From CAZCVI01 sp964502145 (GTDB lineage: Bacteria > Acidobacteriota > Aminicenantia > UBA2199): a stretch of 64,000 bases of DNA. The stretch lies in the NCBI GenBank assembly GCA_964502145.1, contig CAZCVI010000024.1, positions 25,115 to 89,114 of the forward strand, given 5' to 3'. The notes beneath the pieces are model-generated. The model was not told the origin of the DNA, did not search any database, and was given only the letters and a program-made list of their open reading frames with translations. A program made the translations under genes and the position numbers. Shown piece by piece: positions 49,776-57,786 of this stretch (the first letter of the stretch is position 1; each line of letters starts with the position of its first letter).

Positions 49776-51331
49776 ATTCACAGAATTCAACGCCTGTACA
49801 ATTGTTTTCGATTGATGTAGACGCCCATTTAAAAAAAGCGGCTAGCCATACGTTTGGCTCCCCGGCGCACTATCCAGTCGAATTGGTTCGTGCTTGTTTA
49901 CGTCGTGGGGCGCAACGGGTAGATATTCGTTTTGCCAGGAATAGTATCCAAGTGCAAGACAATGGCACGGGTCTGGATGAGGCGACAATGGAAATATTGA
50001 CCCGGCTAATGAACCCAGATACAGCCACGGCAGCAAAAGAAGCAGCAGTGGAAGCACTCCAAACCCGTGAAGGACTGGGGCTACTGGCCATTTTCGCATC
50101 GGCTCCAACAGAAATCCTGGTAGAAAACAACGCGGCCCACACGGGAAAAATGCACACGTTGCACTTTTGCCCGAATCAATTTAAACGTTCCACTGCCAAC
50201 GCAGTAAGCCAGGGCACCTCGATTACGCTGCACGGGAAACACGGCGATTTTGCACGGGAGAAAGAATTACTGGAAATTTTTTGCCGCAGTGTTCCGTCGG
50301 TCCGGGAGATTCGCTTAAATAACCGGCTCATTGGCGGGCAACCGGTTTTAAGCGGGCAGTTGGCGATCATTGATATGAAGGCGGCTCTGTTTTGCGGTGA
50401 AGGTCAACTCGGTATTCCCCGTGCCGGGTCGTTGTGTCGGTTGCGGTTGTTGGACCAGGGCATTCCCTGGCATCATTTGAGTATACCAATGCAACGGGGA
50501 TTTGTTTTTGAGGCGGCGCTGGAATACACGGGGGAAACAGGAAAAATAACAGTCGCGCTGCTCAATCACCTGCTGGTTTATGCAGAACGGCTTTATGAAT
50601 GGTTGTGCCACAGTTATAAGGATGCACCGGACCATCTCAAAGCGCGCATCGAGGAACTGATTTTCAGCCACTGTCGACAGACCAGCAGTCTTGTTTTATT
50701 AAACCAGTTCATGCCCTTTCATTTTTATAATTCGCCACACTCGGCTGGCTATGAGCAACTAAAACAAATCGCAGGGTCGGGAAAACTCTACGCGGTCCCG
50801 CAAAAAAAAGAGCGGTTGCTTTATAACACGGGAACAGGACATGCGGGGCGGGTACTTGTTTTGACCCGCGAACAAGCGGACGTGTTAATCAATCATCTCA
50901 ATCTTCCGGTTACCTTTTTAGCCCCGGTGCGGCACCCCTTTTTCCGTTTACGACATGTAGTAACCCGTATAAAAAAGACGTGGCAAAAAATGGTGTTGTT
51001 CTTTTTCCCGATTCCGGCCAAAATAGTGACAGGTAAGGACCTGTCCTCGGAGGAAGCTTTTTTTCTACGGACCTTGAACCATTATTTGACGGAACACGGC
51101 GCACAGCTCCATCCCCAAGCTGGGCAGGTCAAAGCAGCGCTGGTGGTTTCGCGGTTCCCGTTTCCCGCGGTGCCCATAAAGGTCGCGTCTGACCCGACCG
51201 ATGCAGGAACACCGGACGGGGTACTCTATCTGGTACGCCGCCATCATCGGTTGGTTCGCGCGGCAGTGGTGGCAGTATGTCAGGACCGCGAGAACATCGA
51301 ACTATTCGTCCCGTTACTTCATAATATATAA
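49772..51331 (+). CDS. GHKL-like protein with degenerate N box, partner of the ATPase-transglutaminase
   Basis: 519 residues, no signal peptide, probably cytoplasmic. The N-terminus resembles MutL/HSP90-type GHKL domains: PVELVRACLRRGAQRVDI aligns with the N box but the Asn and Asp positions are Ala41 and Arg44. The G1 box DNGTGL (63-68) is intact and REGLGLLAI (99-107) matches the G2/lid region. ATP hydrolysis is therefore doubtful. The C-terminal end (LVRRHHRLVRAAVVAV...IELFVPLLH) resembles in pattern the end of the upstream protein (VNPSSGHLNALAAQF...FIELVV), suggesting a shared ancestral frame. The start ATG overlaps the upstream stop (ATGA), implying coupled translation and a complex. 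Its 3' end overlaps a convergent gene by 13 bp. Confidence 0.75.
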   Translation: MNSQNSTPVQLFSIDVDAHLKKAASHTFGSPAHYPVELVRACLRRGAQRVDIRFARNSIQVQDNGTGLDEATMEILTRLMNPDTATAAKEAAVEALQTREGLGLLAIFASAPTEILVENNAAHTGKMHTLHFCPNQFKRSTANAVSQGTSITLHGKHGDFAREKELLEIFCRSVPSVREIRLNNRLIGGQPVLSGQLAIIDMKAALFCGEGQLGIPRAGSLCRLRLLDQGIPWHHLSIPMQRGFVFEAALEYTGETGKITVALLNHLLVYAERLYEWLCHSYKDAPDHLKARIEELIFSHCRQTSSLVLLNQFMPFHFYNSPHSAGYEQLKQIAGSGKLYAVPQKKERLLYNTGTGHAGRVLVLTREQADVLINHLNLPVTFLAPVRHPFFRLRHVVTRIKKTWQKMVLFFFPIPAKIVTGKDLSSEEAFFLRTLNHYLTEHGAQLHPQAGQVKAALVVSRFPFPAVPIKVASDPTDAGTPDGVLYLVRRHHRLVRAAVVAVCQDRENIELFVPLLHNI

Positions 51332-52980
51332 ATATTTAACCGTTTGCCCGGTTTGAGGGTAGAATTGGTCAGCAGGCCATTAAGAGAGAGCACAAATTCG
51401 ATGCGCACGCCGTATTTTTTCGCGATACTTTTGGCTGTTTCCCCTCTTTTAACCACGTGGACCCGTATTTTTTTTGGGCGGTCATTGGCATAGATGGCCA
51501 GTTTTTGTTTGGGGTGGATGCGACTGTGGCGCAGATTGTTCCAGCGCATGATATCGCGGGCCGTGACACCATTAAAAAACAGGGCGATATGAGCCAATGA
51601 GTCTGAATAATTGACAGTATAAATCAATTTATATTGCCCGGAACTCTGCCGCGGGTAGTTTCTTTCTGATTTTGCCAGAGCTGGCTCTGAACCGGAAATC
51701 TTCAACTTCTGCCCGACGTGAATGCGATTATTTTTTAATCCGTTCCACTTTTTCACCTGTTTCACCGTGACATCAAAGCTGCGGGCAATACTATACATGG
51801 TATCGCCGCGTTTCACCTTGTACACGTTTCCTGAAGCGGGCTTCATTTTTGGGGTGGTGATAACGATTTGAGTGGGTTGGGGTTGTTCAACAGGGGAATC
51901 TTCCACGACTTCTGGCGTGGTTTCCGTTTCGTCGGCACTTTCGACAAGATCATCCTTGGAACTACCCAGGGAAGCAATCACTTCCTGGTCTTCGGTTTCC
52001 GCTTCTTCAGGTTTTAGGTCCATGGGCACCAGTTTGGAAGCGGCAGCGTATTTTTCTGGTTCACTGGCCATGAGCGATACTGCCAGGAGTCTGGGGATGT
52101 ATTCGTTGGTTTCGTTTTGCAGGATTCCTTTTTTCACCAGCGTCCAGAAAGAGCGTTCTTTATAGGAAATAGTACGGAGTGCCCGCAGTATTTTTCCTTC
52201 GCCAGCGTTGTAGGCGCAAATGCCCAGGAAGGGGTCTTCAGCACCGAACATGGCCAACAAATCGTTAAGGTATTCGGCAGCGGCGATAGTGGATTGAATG
52301 GGATCTTTACGTTGGTCGAGCTTGCGGGTGACTTTGAGTCCATACATCAGGGCGGTTCCTTTCATGAACTGCCATAGGCCAATCGCTTTAGCACGGGAAC
52401 GGGCATTTATATTATACCCGGACTCGATGAGTGGTAGATAGGCCAGGGAGAGGGGCAGATGCTTTTTCGCCAAGACATCGCGGATCATGGGCAAAAATTG
52501 CTCACTGCGGACCATGGCGCGGTGGAAAAAACGCACGCCTTTCTCATTTTCTGAAAAATAGCGGATATAATAGGCCACGCGACGCTTGAAATTTTCGGGC
52601 AAATCAACCGCACCGCTATACCCGAAACTACGAAAAATAGCGGTCATACCAGTGGTGATACTATCGGTGATCTCCAGGGTTTTTTGACTCTCTTCGGCTT
52701 GTTCGGGAGTGGGTGCGGTTGTATTCGCGGGTGCGGTCAGCAGAGGTTTCTGCTCTTCAAGGGGCGTGATCTCCAGTTCTTCTGGGCGTTCCAGGGGTTT
52801 TTCTGAAGGTTCTTGCGGTGGGATTTCCTTTTTTTCGACTGGCAGGTTGGTTTGGGGCAATTGGGTCTTGGGTTTGACGGGTTCTGTTTTGACTGGTTCC
52901 CCTTTGTTGCCACTGCAAAAAGCGGTCATTATTAATAGTGCGGCCATTATAATGCGGGTTAGTAATGTTCTTTTTATCAT
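51319..52980 (-). CDS. mltD: MltD-like membrane-bound lytic transglycosylase with three LysM domains
   Basis: Cleaves the glycan strand of peptidoglycan, forming 1,6-anhydro ends. The 553 residues comprise a lipoprotein signal with lipobox MTAFC (Cys22), a Pro/Glu-rich linker (about 25-100), and an SLT catalytic domain with the active-site Glu in YLPLIESGYN and the IGLWQFMKGTA and AYNAGEG motifs. An acidic linker follows, then three C-terminal LysM repeats (YKVKRGDTMYSIA, YTVNYSDSLAHIA, HVVKRGETAKSIA) for murein binding. The ATG at 52980 with GAAGGT is chosen over the longer frame because it starts the signal peptide. It is convergent with the GHKL pair, overlapping by 13 bp. Confidence 0.92.
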   Translation of the reverse strand: MIKRTLLTRIIMAALLIMTAFCSGNKGEPVKTEPVKPKTQLPQTNLPVEKKEIPPQEPSEKPLERPEELEITPLEEQKPLLTAPANTTAPTPEQAEESQKTLEITDSITTGMTAIFRSFGYSGAVDLPENFKRRVAYYIRYFSENEKGVRFFHRAMVRSEQFLPMIRDVLAKKHLPLSLAYLPLIESGYNINARSRAKAIGLWQFMKGTALMYGLKVTRKLDQRKDPIQSTIAAAEYLNDLLAMFGAEDPFLGICAYNAGEGKILRALRTISYKERSFWTLVKKGILQNETNEYIPRLLAVSLMASEPEKYAAASKLVPMDLKPEEAETEDQEVIASLGSSKDDLVESADETETTPEVVEDSPVEQPQPTQIVITTPKMKPASGNVYKVKRGDTMYSIARSFDVTVKQVKKWNGLKNNRIHVGQKLKISGSEPALAKSERNYPRQSSGQYKLIYTVNYSDSLAHIALFFNGVTARDIMRWNNLRHSRIHPKQKLAIYANDRPKKIRVHVVKRGETAKSIAKKYGVRIEFVLSLNGLLTNSTLKPGKRLNIYIL

Positions 52981-53108
52981 TGTTACCTTCTCTGTTTTTA
53001 GGATTTTTATCTCATTTACAGACGTTATCAATTAATATTATATAGTATAATATAGTATATTACATTATAGAAGAAATTGCTTGCGCTTTCAAGGGATTAT
53101 ATATATTA

Positions 53109-53267
53109 CCCTGGATTCACTGCCAAGTTTCAAAAAAAAACTGGACTATCTGGACTATCTGGACATTCTGGACTAACTGGACTTCACAAAACCTGTAAAT
53201 TTTGTCCAGCTTGTCCAGTTTGCCACGGTTATCCGTGGGACTGATAAAAATCTGCTAGTGAATTGGG
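53109..53267. repeat. Dispersed palindromic element, copy R10 (TGGACTATC dialect)
   Basis: Left end CCCTGGATTCACTGCCAAG, five TGGACNNNN units, loop, only about two to three inverted units on the right, then CCACGG-TTAT-CCGTGG and a decayed right end TCTGCTAGTGAATTGGGG. It occupies the 301-bp gap between the mltD start and the rpoD stop. Confidence 0.85.
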
Positions 53268-53281
53268 GAGTATATACCAGT

Positions 53282-55249
53282 TTAGATAGACTGGATATTA
53301 TCGGGTTTGTCCAAGAAACTCACCAATTTTTTGGCTTTTTTTTTCAGCTTGCGTAAGGCTTTGGCCTCGATTTGACGGATACGTTCCCTGGTGACCTGGA
53401 ATTCTTGGCCTACTTCTTCCAGGGTATGTTCGTTGCCATCTTTCAGGCCGAATCGCATTTCGATGACCTTGGCTTCGCGGTCGGTGAGGGAGGAGAGCAC
53501 ATTCCCCAATTGTTCGCGCAGGTTCATGCGGCTGACCATTTCCGGAGGTGAGGCTGTCTTAACATCCTCTAAAAAGTCCCTTAAATGAGAATCATCATCC
53601 CCTACCGGGGTTTCCAAAGAGATGGGTTCCTGGGCGATTTTTAAGATTTTGCGGATTTTTTCAGTGGAAAAACCGGTATCAATGGAGATTTCATCTTCTG
53701 TGGGTTCGCGGCCCAGTTCCTGCACTAAGCGGCGCTGGGTGCGGTTGATTTTATGAATGGTCTCGATCATGTGAACGGGAATCCGAATCGTGCGCGCTTG
53801 GTCGGCAATGGCGCGGGTAATGGCTTGACGAATCCACCAAGTGGCATAAGTAGAAAACTTATAACCGCGCTGGTACTCGAACTTCTCCACGGCTTTCATC
53901 AAACCAATGTTGCCTTCCTGAATCAAATCGGAAAACTGCAAGCCGCGGTTGATATATTTTTTAGCTATAGAAACCACCAGCCGGAGGTTGGACTCTACCA
54001 GGTCATTTTTAGAAAGTTCGATCAACCGTTGTCCCTCGGAAATATCATCGCAGGTTTTGAAGAGGTCTTCGGGGCTGATCTCGTATTTTTTATTAAGACT
54101 TTCCAGGCGGCGCTGATAATTGCCGGTTTCTTCGACAAGATTCTGAAATTCGGGGCTGCTCTCGTCTTTGATCACCACCATCTCATTCTTCAATTTTTTG
54201 GTGCGGTTGATGATATGGAGGTAATTCTCCTTCAACTGCTTGATGCGATTCATAAAACTGCGTTTATGTTCTGCCCGTAGCACCATCTCTTGGATGAGAT
54301 GGGTGATTTCCACCATCTTCTTGGCGACCAGGAAGTTGCTGGATTTGGTCTTTTTTAGATTGCGTAGTTCCCGTTTAAAATGGTTTAACTGTTCATATTG
54401 CTTGAGGAATTTGTCCCTGATGCGTTGTTTTTTGGATTCGTCCTCGATATCCTCGTTGACCTCGATGACTTCATCAATATCTTTTATCCCTTCCAGTACG
54501 TCGCGGCCCAGATCAATCACGCTGTTGAGCACGATATTTGTTTTGGATAACGCTTTGATGACCTTTTTTTCGCCCCGTTCAATGCGTTTGGCGATTTTAA
54601 CTTCTTCCACGCGCGAGAGCAGGTTGACATTGCCCATTTCCCGCAAGTACTGGCGCACGGGATCACCGACGATCTCGCTTTTCTCCAGATTGGCTTTAAT
54701 GGGCTTGGTTTTCGCGATCTTGATGATCTTTATCTCATTTTCTTTTAAATAATGTTTCAATAATTTTAAATGCTTTTTAAAAGAGGAGTCATTTTCAAAC
54801 AAATTATAAATAAACGTGCTTTCAACGATACCGAGATTTTTTTTGGCCCGTCTAAGTATCGCCCGCAACTCTTTTTTATAGCGGGTTAAAAAATCATTGT
54901 ACAACCGTAACCGTTCAGGTTTAAGAATATTTTTGCGGCGCATAATTTTGATATTCATGGCAGACAAACGGGTGACGATTTCTTTTTTACGTTCGATCAC
55001 TTCCCGGGCTTTGAGAAAATCCAAAAAGTGCTCTTTCTTTATTTTTCCATCATGGACCCTGGACATTTCATACAATTCATCGAGGATTTCTTGCGGAACT
55101 TCCATCCCCTCTCCAATTTCCATATCCTGCGGTTCGCCTGTCACTTGTTTTGCAATTTCAGTTCCTTGTTCTCTTTGAGATATCGGAGATATCTGAGATA
55201 TTGGAGATATTGGAGATATCACGGCATCATTTTGTTTGGTGTCAGTCAA
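53282..55249 (-). CDS. rpoD: RNA polymerase primary sigma factor RpoD
   Basis: The 655-residue housekeeping sigma-70 directs RNA polymerase to TTGACA/TATAAT promoters, matching the promoters seen in this window. Region 1.2 is DPVRQYLREMGNVNLLSRVEE. A long helical non-conserved region follows. Region 2 is VESNLRLVVSIAKKYINRG, then QEGNIGLMKAVEKFEYQRG and FSTYATWWIRQAITRAI, and region 4 holds TLEEVGQEFQVTRERIRQI. The start is TTG at 55249, supported by AGGAGGCACAG; it overlaps the dnaG stop by 8 bp, so translation is coupled. The N-terminus has an unusual ISPISPISQISPISQ repeat encoded by 9-nt DNA repeats. Confidence 0.96.
   Translation of the reverse strand: MTDTKQNDAVISPISPISQISPISQREQGTEIAKQVTGEPQDMEIGEGMEVPQEILDELYEMSRVHDGKIKKEHFLDFLKAREVIERKKEIVTRLSAMNIKIMRRKNILKPERLRLYNDFLTRYKKELRAILRRAKKNLGIVESTFIYNLFENDSSFKKHLKLLKHYLKENEIKIIKIAKTKPIKANLEKSEIVGDPVRQYLREMGNVNLLSRVEEVKIAKRIERGEKKVIKALSKTNIVLNSVIDLGRDVLEGIKDIDEVIEVNEDIEDESKKQRIRDKFLKQYEQLNHFKRELRNLKKTKSSNFLVAKKMVEITHLIQEMVLRAEHKRSFMNRIKQLKENYLHIINRTKKLKNEMVVIKDESSPEFQNLVEETGNYQRRLESLNKKYEISPEDLFKTCDDISEGQRLIELSKNDLVESNLRLVVSIAKKYINRGLQFSDLIQEGNIGLMKAVEKFEYQRGYKFSTYATWWIRQAITRAIADQARTIRIPVHMIETIHKINRTQRRLVQELGREPTEDEISIDTGFSTEKIRKILKIAQEPISLETPVGDDDSHLRDFLEDVKTASPPEMVSRMNLREQLGNVLSSLTDREAKVIEMRFGLKDGNEHTLEEVGQEFQVTRERIRQIEAKALRKLKKKAKKLVSFLDKPDNIQSI
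55176..55220 (-). repeat. 9-nt tandem repeat inside the rpoD coding sequence
   Basis: About five units of GAGATATCG/GAGATATTG type in the 5' part of rpoD, translated as I-S-P and I-S-Q triplets. The period and the GGA-rich unit resemble the arms of the dispersed palindromic elements, but no inverted arm is present. Confidence 0.8.
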
Positions 55250-57023
55250 CTGTGCCTCCTAGTGTTAAACTTTGTTTTTTTTCAACCTTTATTTTAATGT
55301 ATTTTTCTTTTTCTTGAATCAATTTTTGTATCAATTGGAGATCGTTTTGCCGTACCGCGAGTTTTAGTTCCTGGTCGATATGGTGGGAATGGCGTTTGAT
55401 CAGCATGTCCTGAAAAGTCAGGAACGAGGATTCCACCCGCGCTTCCAGTTCATGCCGGGTGGCTGGATTGGATTTGGCCCCGTCAAAGATTTCGCGGAAT
55501 AACCCGCGTTCAGCATCGCTGAAGCCTGCGGCAATACTGATGTAATCATCAACACCCCCAGTTTTGGGGTTAAAATGTCCCAGCAGGGAGCGCACGATGT
55601 TTTGCGAAACCATAACGGACAAGATGTCATTGGTTACCACTTCTTTCATTTCCCCGATTAATTCGGGGGCGGACAAAAGACATTCGAGAAAAATCCGTTC
55701 CGCTGGATTCACGACCAGCATGTTCCCGGTGGCGGCGGGTGGGTTCTTTTCGTGTGCGCGACTCGCTTTTTTTAATTTTAACACGTCGCTGTCCACGGCG
55801 AAATAATCCGCTACCATGCGGGTATATTCGTCGCGGATAATAGGTTCGGCGATTCTTTCCACAAAACCCATGATGCTATGAACCGCCTCATTTTTTTGTT
55901 CGGGGATTTTTAAATCATATTTCCGTGCAATTTTGCCAATCAAAAAACGGAAGCCATCGACTGCCTCTGTGAGTAGCTGGGTAAACCCTTTTAAACCATG
56001 GGCGCGGATAAAATCATCGGGGTCTTTGGCTTTGGGGTCGTTGGGGGCCAGGATTTTGGGATTGATGTTCTGTTCAAACATCTTTTCAATGCCGCGCACA
56101 GCAGCGGTGACGCCAGCGCTGTCGCTATCGTAAAATATATAAATCTGCTCGGAAAAGCGCTTCAATAAATAAATCTGACTCTCAGTTAACGCGGTTCCCA
56201 GGGAAGCCACCACATTTTCGACACCGTGCTGAAACAAGCTGACCGCATCAAAATAGCCCTCGACCAGGATGGCGAATTTCTTTTCGCGGATAGCGTTTTT
56301 AGTCAGATTAAACCCGTACAGATGATTGCTTTTTTTATAGAGGGGGGTATCCGGGGAATTGAGGTATTTATTGGGTTCATCAAAAATAGTGCGTCCGCCA
56401 AACGCGATTACAGTGCCGGATTCGGCAAAGATAGGAAAGATGATGCGTCCACGGAAGCGATCATAAACGCGCCCGGCATCGTTTTTAATGAGTAACCCCA
56501 AATCCAGGGACTGTTGAACGTCCACGGCCTGTTTTTTCAGGTAATTTTGGAGACCGTCCCAGCCATTGGGCGCATAACCGAGCGAGAAGTGGTCGATGGT
56601 GTTGGGTTGAATGCCGCGATTTTTGAGATATTCCTGAGCTTTTTTCCCTTCGGGGGTATCGAATAAATTGGCCCGATAATATTTCAGCACCAATTCGTTG
56701 ATACCGGCATACAGATCCTTTTTAACGGTGTGACTGCTTTTGCGACGGTCGATGGGGATGTTAAATTTATCTATCAAAAAATTCATGGCATCTAAAAACG
56801 AAAGATTTTCTATTTCCTGTATGAAGGTAAAAATATCGCCAAACTTATTGCACCCATAACAGGCAAAGCTATCCTTTTCCGGCATTACGTAAAAGGACGG
56901 AGTTTTTTCAGTATGAAAAGGACACAGCGCTTTGAGATGCTTTCCCGCAGGGCGCAAATCTACATACAGGGAAACTACGTCGGTTATCGTAACACTTCGT
57001 TTTATTTGCTCCTTTACTTCCAT
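55242..57023 (-). CDS. dnaG: DNA primase DnaG
   Basis: Makes RNA primers at the replication fork. In 593 residues: CHC2 zinc finger (Cys34, His37, Cys55, Cys58), the basic RNA-polymerase domain (YDRFRGRIIFPI, VIAFGGR), a TOPRIM core (ILVEGYFDAVSLFQHG and IFYDSDSAG with the metal-binding Glu and Asp residues), and a C-terminal helical helicase-interaction domain. Length is normal. It forms the classic dnaG-rpoD pair; rpsU is not adjacent. The ribosome site before the ATG at 57023 is weak. Confidence 0.96.
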   Translation of the reverse strand: MEVKEQIKRSVTITDVVSLYVDLRPAGKHLKALCPFHTEKTPSFYVMPEKDSFACYGCNKFGDIFTFIQEIENLSFLDAMNFLIDKFNIPIDRRKSSHTVKKDLYAGINELVLKYYRANLFDTPEGKKAQEYLKNRGIQPNTIDHFSLGYAPNGWDGLQNYLKKQAVDVQQSLDLGLLIKNDAGRVYDRFRGRIIFPIFAESGTVIAFGGRTIFDEPNKYLNSPDTPLYKKSNHLYGFNLTKNAIREKKFAILVEGYFDAVSLFQHGVENVVASLGTALTESQIYLLKRFSEQIYIFYDSDSAGVTAAVRGIEKMFEQNINPKILAPNDPKAKDPDDFIRAHGLKGFTQLLTEAVDGFRFLIGKIARKYDLKIPEQKNEAVHSIMGFVERIAEPIIRDEYTRMVADYFAVDSDVLKLKKASRAHEKNPPAATGNMLVVNPAERIFLECLLSAPELIGEMKEVVTNDILSVMVSQNIVRSLLGHFNPKTGGVDDYISIAAGFSDAERGLFREIFDGAKSNPATRHELEARVESSFLTFQDMLIKRHSHHIDQELKLAVRQNDLQLIQKLIQEKEKYIKIKVEKKQSLTLGGTVD

Positions 57024-57099
57024 TGATTCAAGTGTTTAAGCACCATAATGTATAGTGTTATTTTTCATGCGTATTTTCAACAAAAAAATCAATAAATAA

Positions 57100-57648
57100 T
57101 TAAAAAACCAACAGGAGGGTAGCACCAGCTTGTATACCGCCCAATTCTACATCCAAATTATCGACTTGGACGGTGCTGCGACTGTATTTTGCCCCGATAT
57201 CAATCACAAAATGGGAGGACATCCTGAACTCTAACCCGGCATCCAAGCAATAACCTTTACCCTCCCCGGTTTTATCACCGATAACAGACTTTTCATTATA
57301 AAAAATGTGGGTATACCCTCCTTCTACATAGGGATTTACTATCCCCAATTTGAAGGTGTACCTGGCGGTGAGATGGATGGGATTTAATCTCAGCGTGGTG
57401 CTATCGCCCAGGGCTTTGGTTTCGCCATCTTTTTTAAATTGCAGCACCGCGACCCAGAGAGAGAAATTATTGACCACGCGTACACCCAGTTTCAGACCGT
57501 AGGTGACATCTTCTCCGTGATACACGTCCTTGAAGGTCTGGTCTGCTGGTGAAAAATAACCGGCATACGCTCCAATCTTCAAAACATCTTTTGGAAAAAT
57601 AACCATACATAGAAAGAAAAAGCAGAGAAACAGATTTATTTTTTTCAT
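57100..57648 (-). CDS. Small outer-membrane beta-barrel protein
   Basis: 182 residues with a signal peptide (MKKINLFLCFFFLCMVIFP) and about eight amphipathic strands, for example KIGAYAGYFSP, YGLKLGVRVVNNFSLWVAV, LTARYTFKLGIVNPYVEGGY and FVIDIGAKYS, ending in GATLLLVF with a terminal Phe as needed for barrel insertion. This is the pattern of OmpX/OmpA-type eight-strand barrels; no specific function is visible. The ATG at 57648 is chosen at the signal peptide; the open frame further upstream is non-coding. It is divergent from recD2. Confidence 0.7.
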   Translation of the reverse strand: MKKINLFLCFFFLCMVIFPKDVLKIGAYAGYFSPADQTFKDVYHGEDVTYGLKLGVRVVNNFSLWVAVLQFKKDGETKALGDSTTLRLNPIHLTARYTFKLGIVNPYVEGGYTHIFYNEKSVIGDKTGEGKGYCLDAGLEFRMSSHFVIDIGAKYSRSTVQVDNLDVELGGIQAGATLLLVF

Positions 57649-57786
57649 AACTATCAGAATACCATCTCTTTTGACAAAAGTAAAGACGGGCAATTTATTT
57701 TTCCCATTTTTTCGGGATTGCTTCCCTTTTACCGGTAAATTGTTTATAATTTTAACCTGGATATTTAAATTAGCAGGTGAATACTG

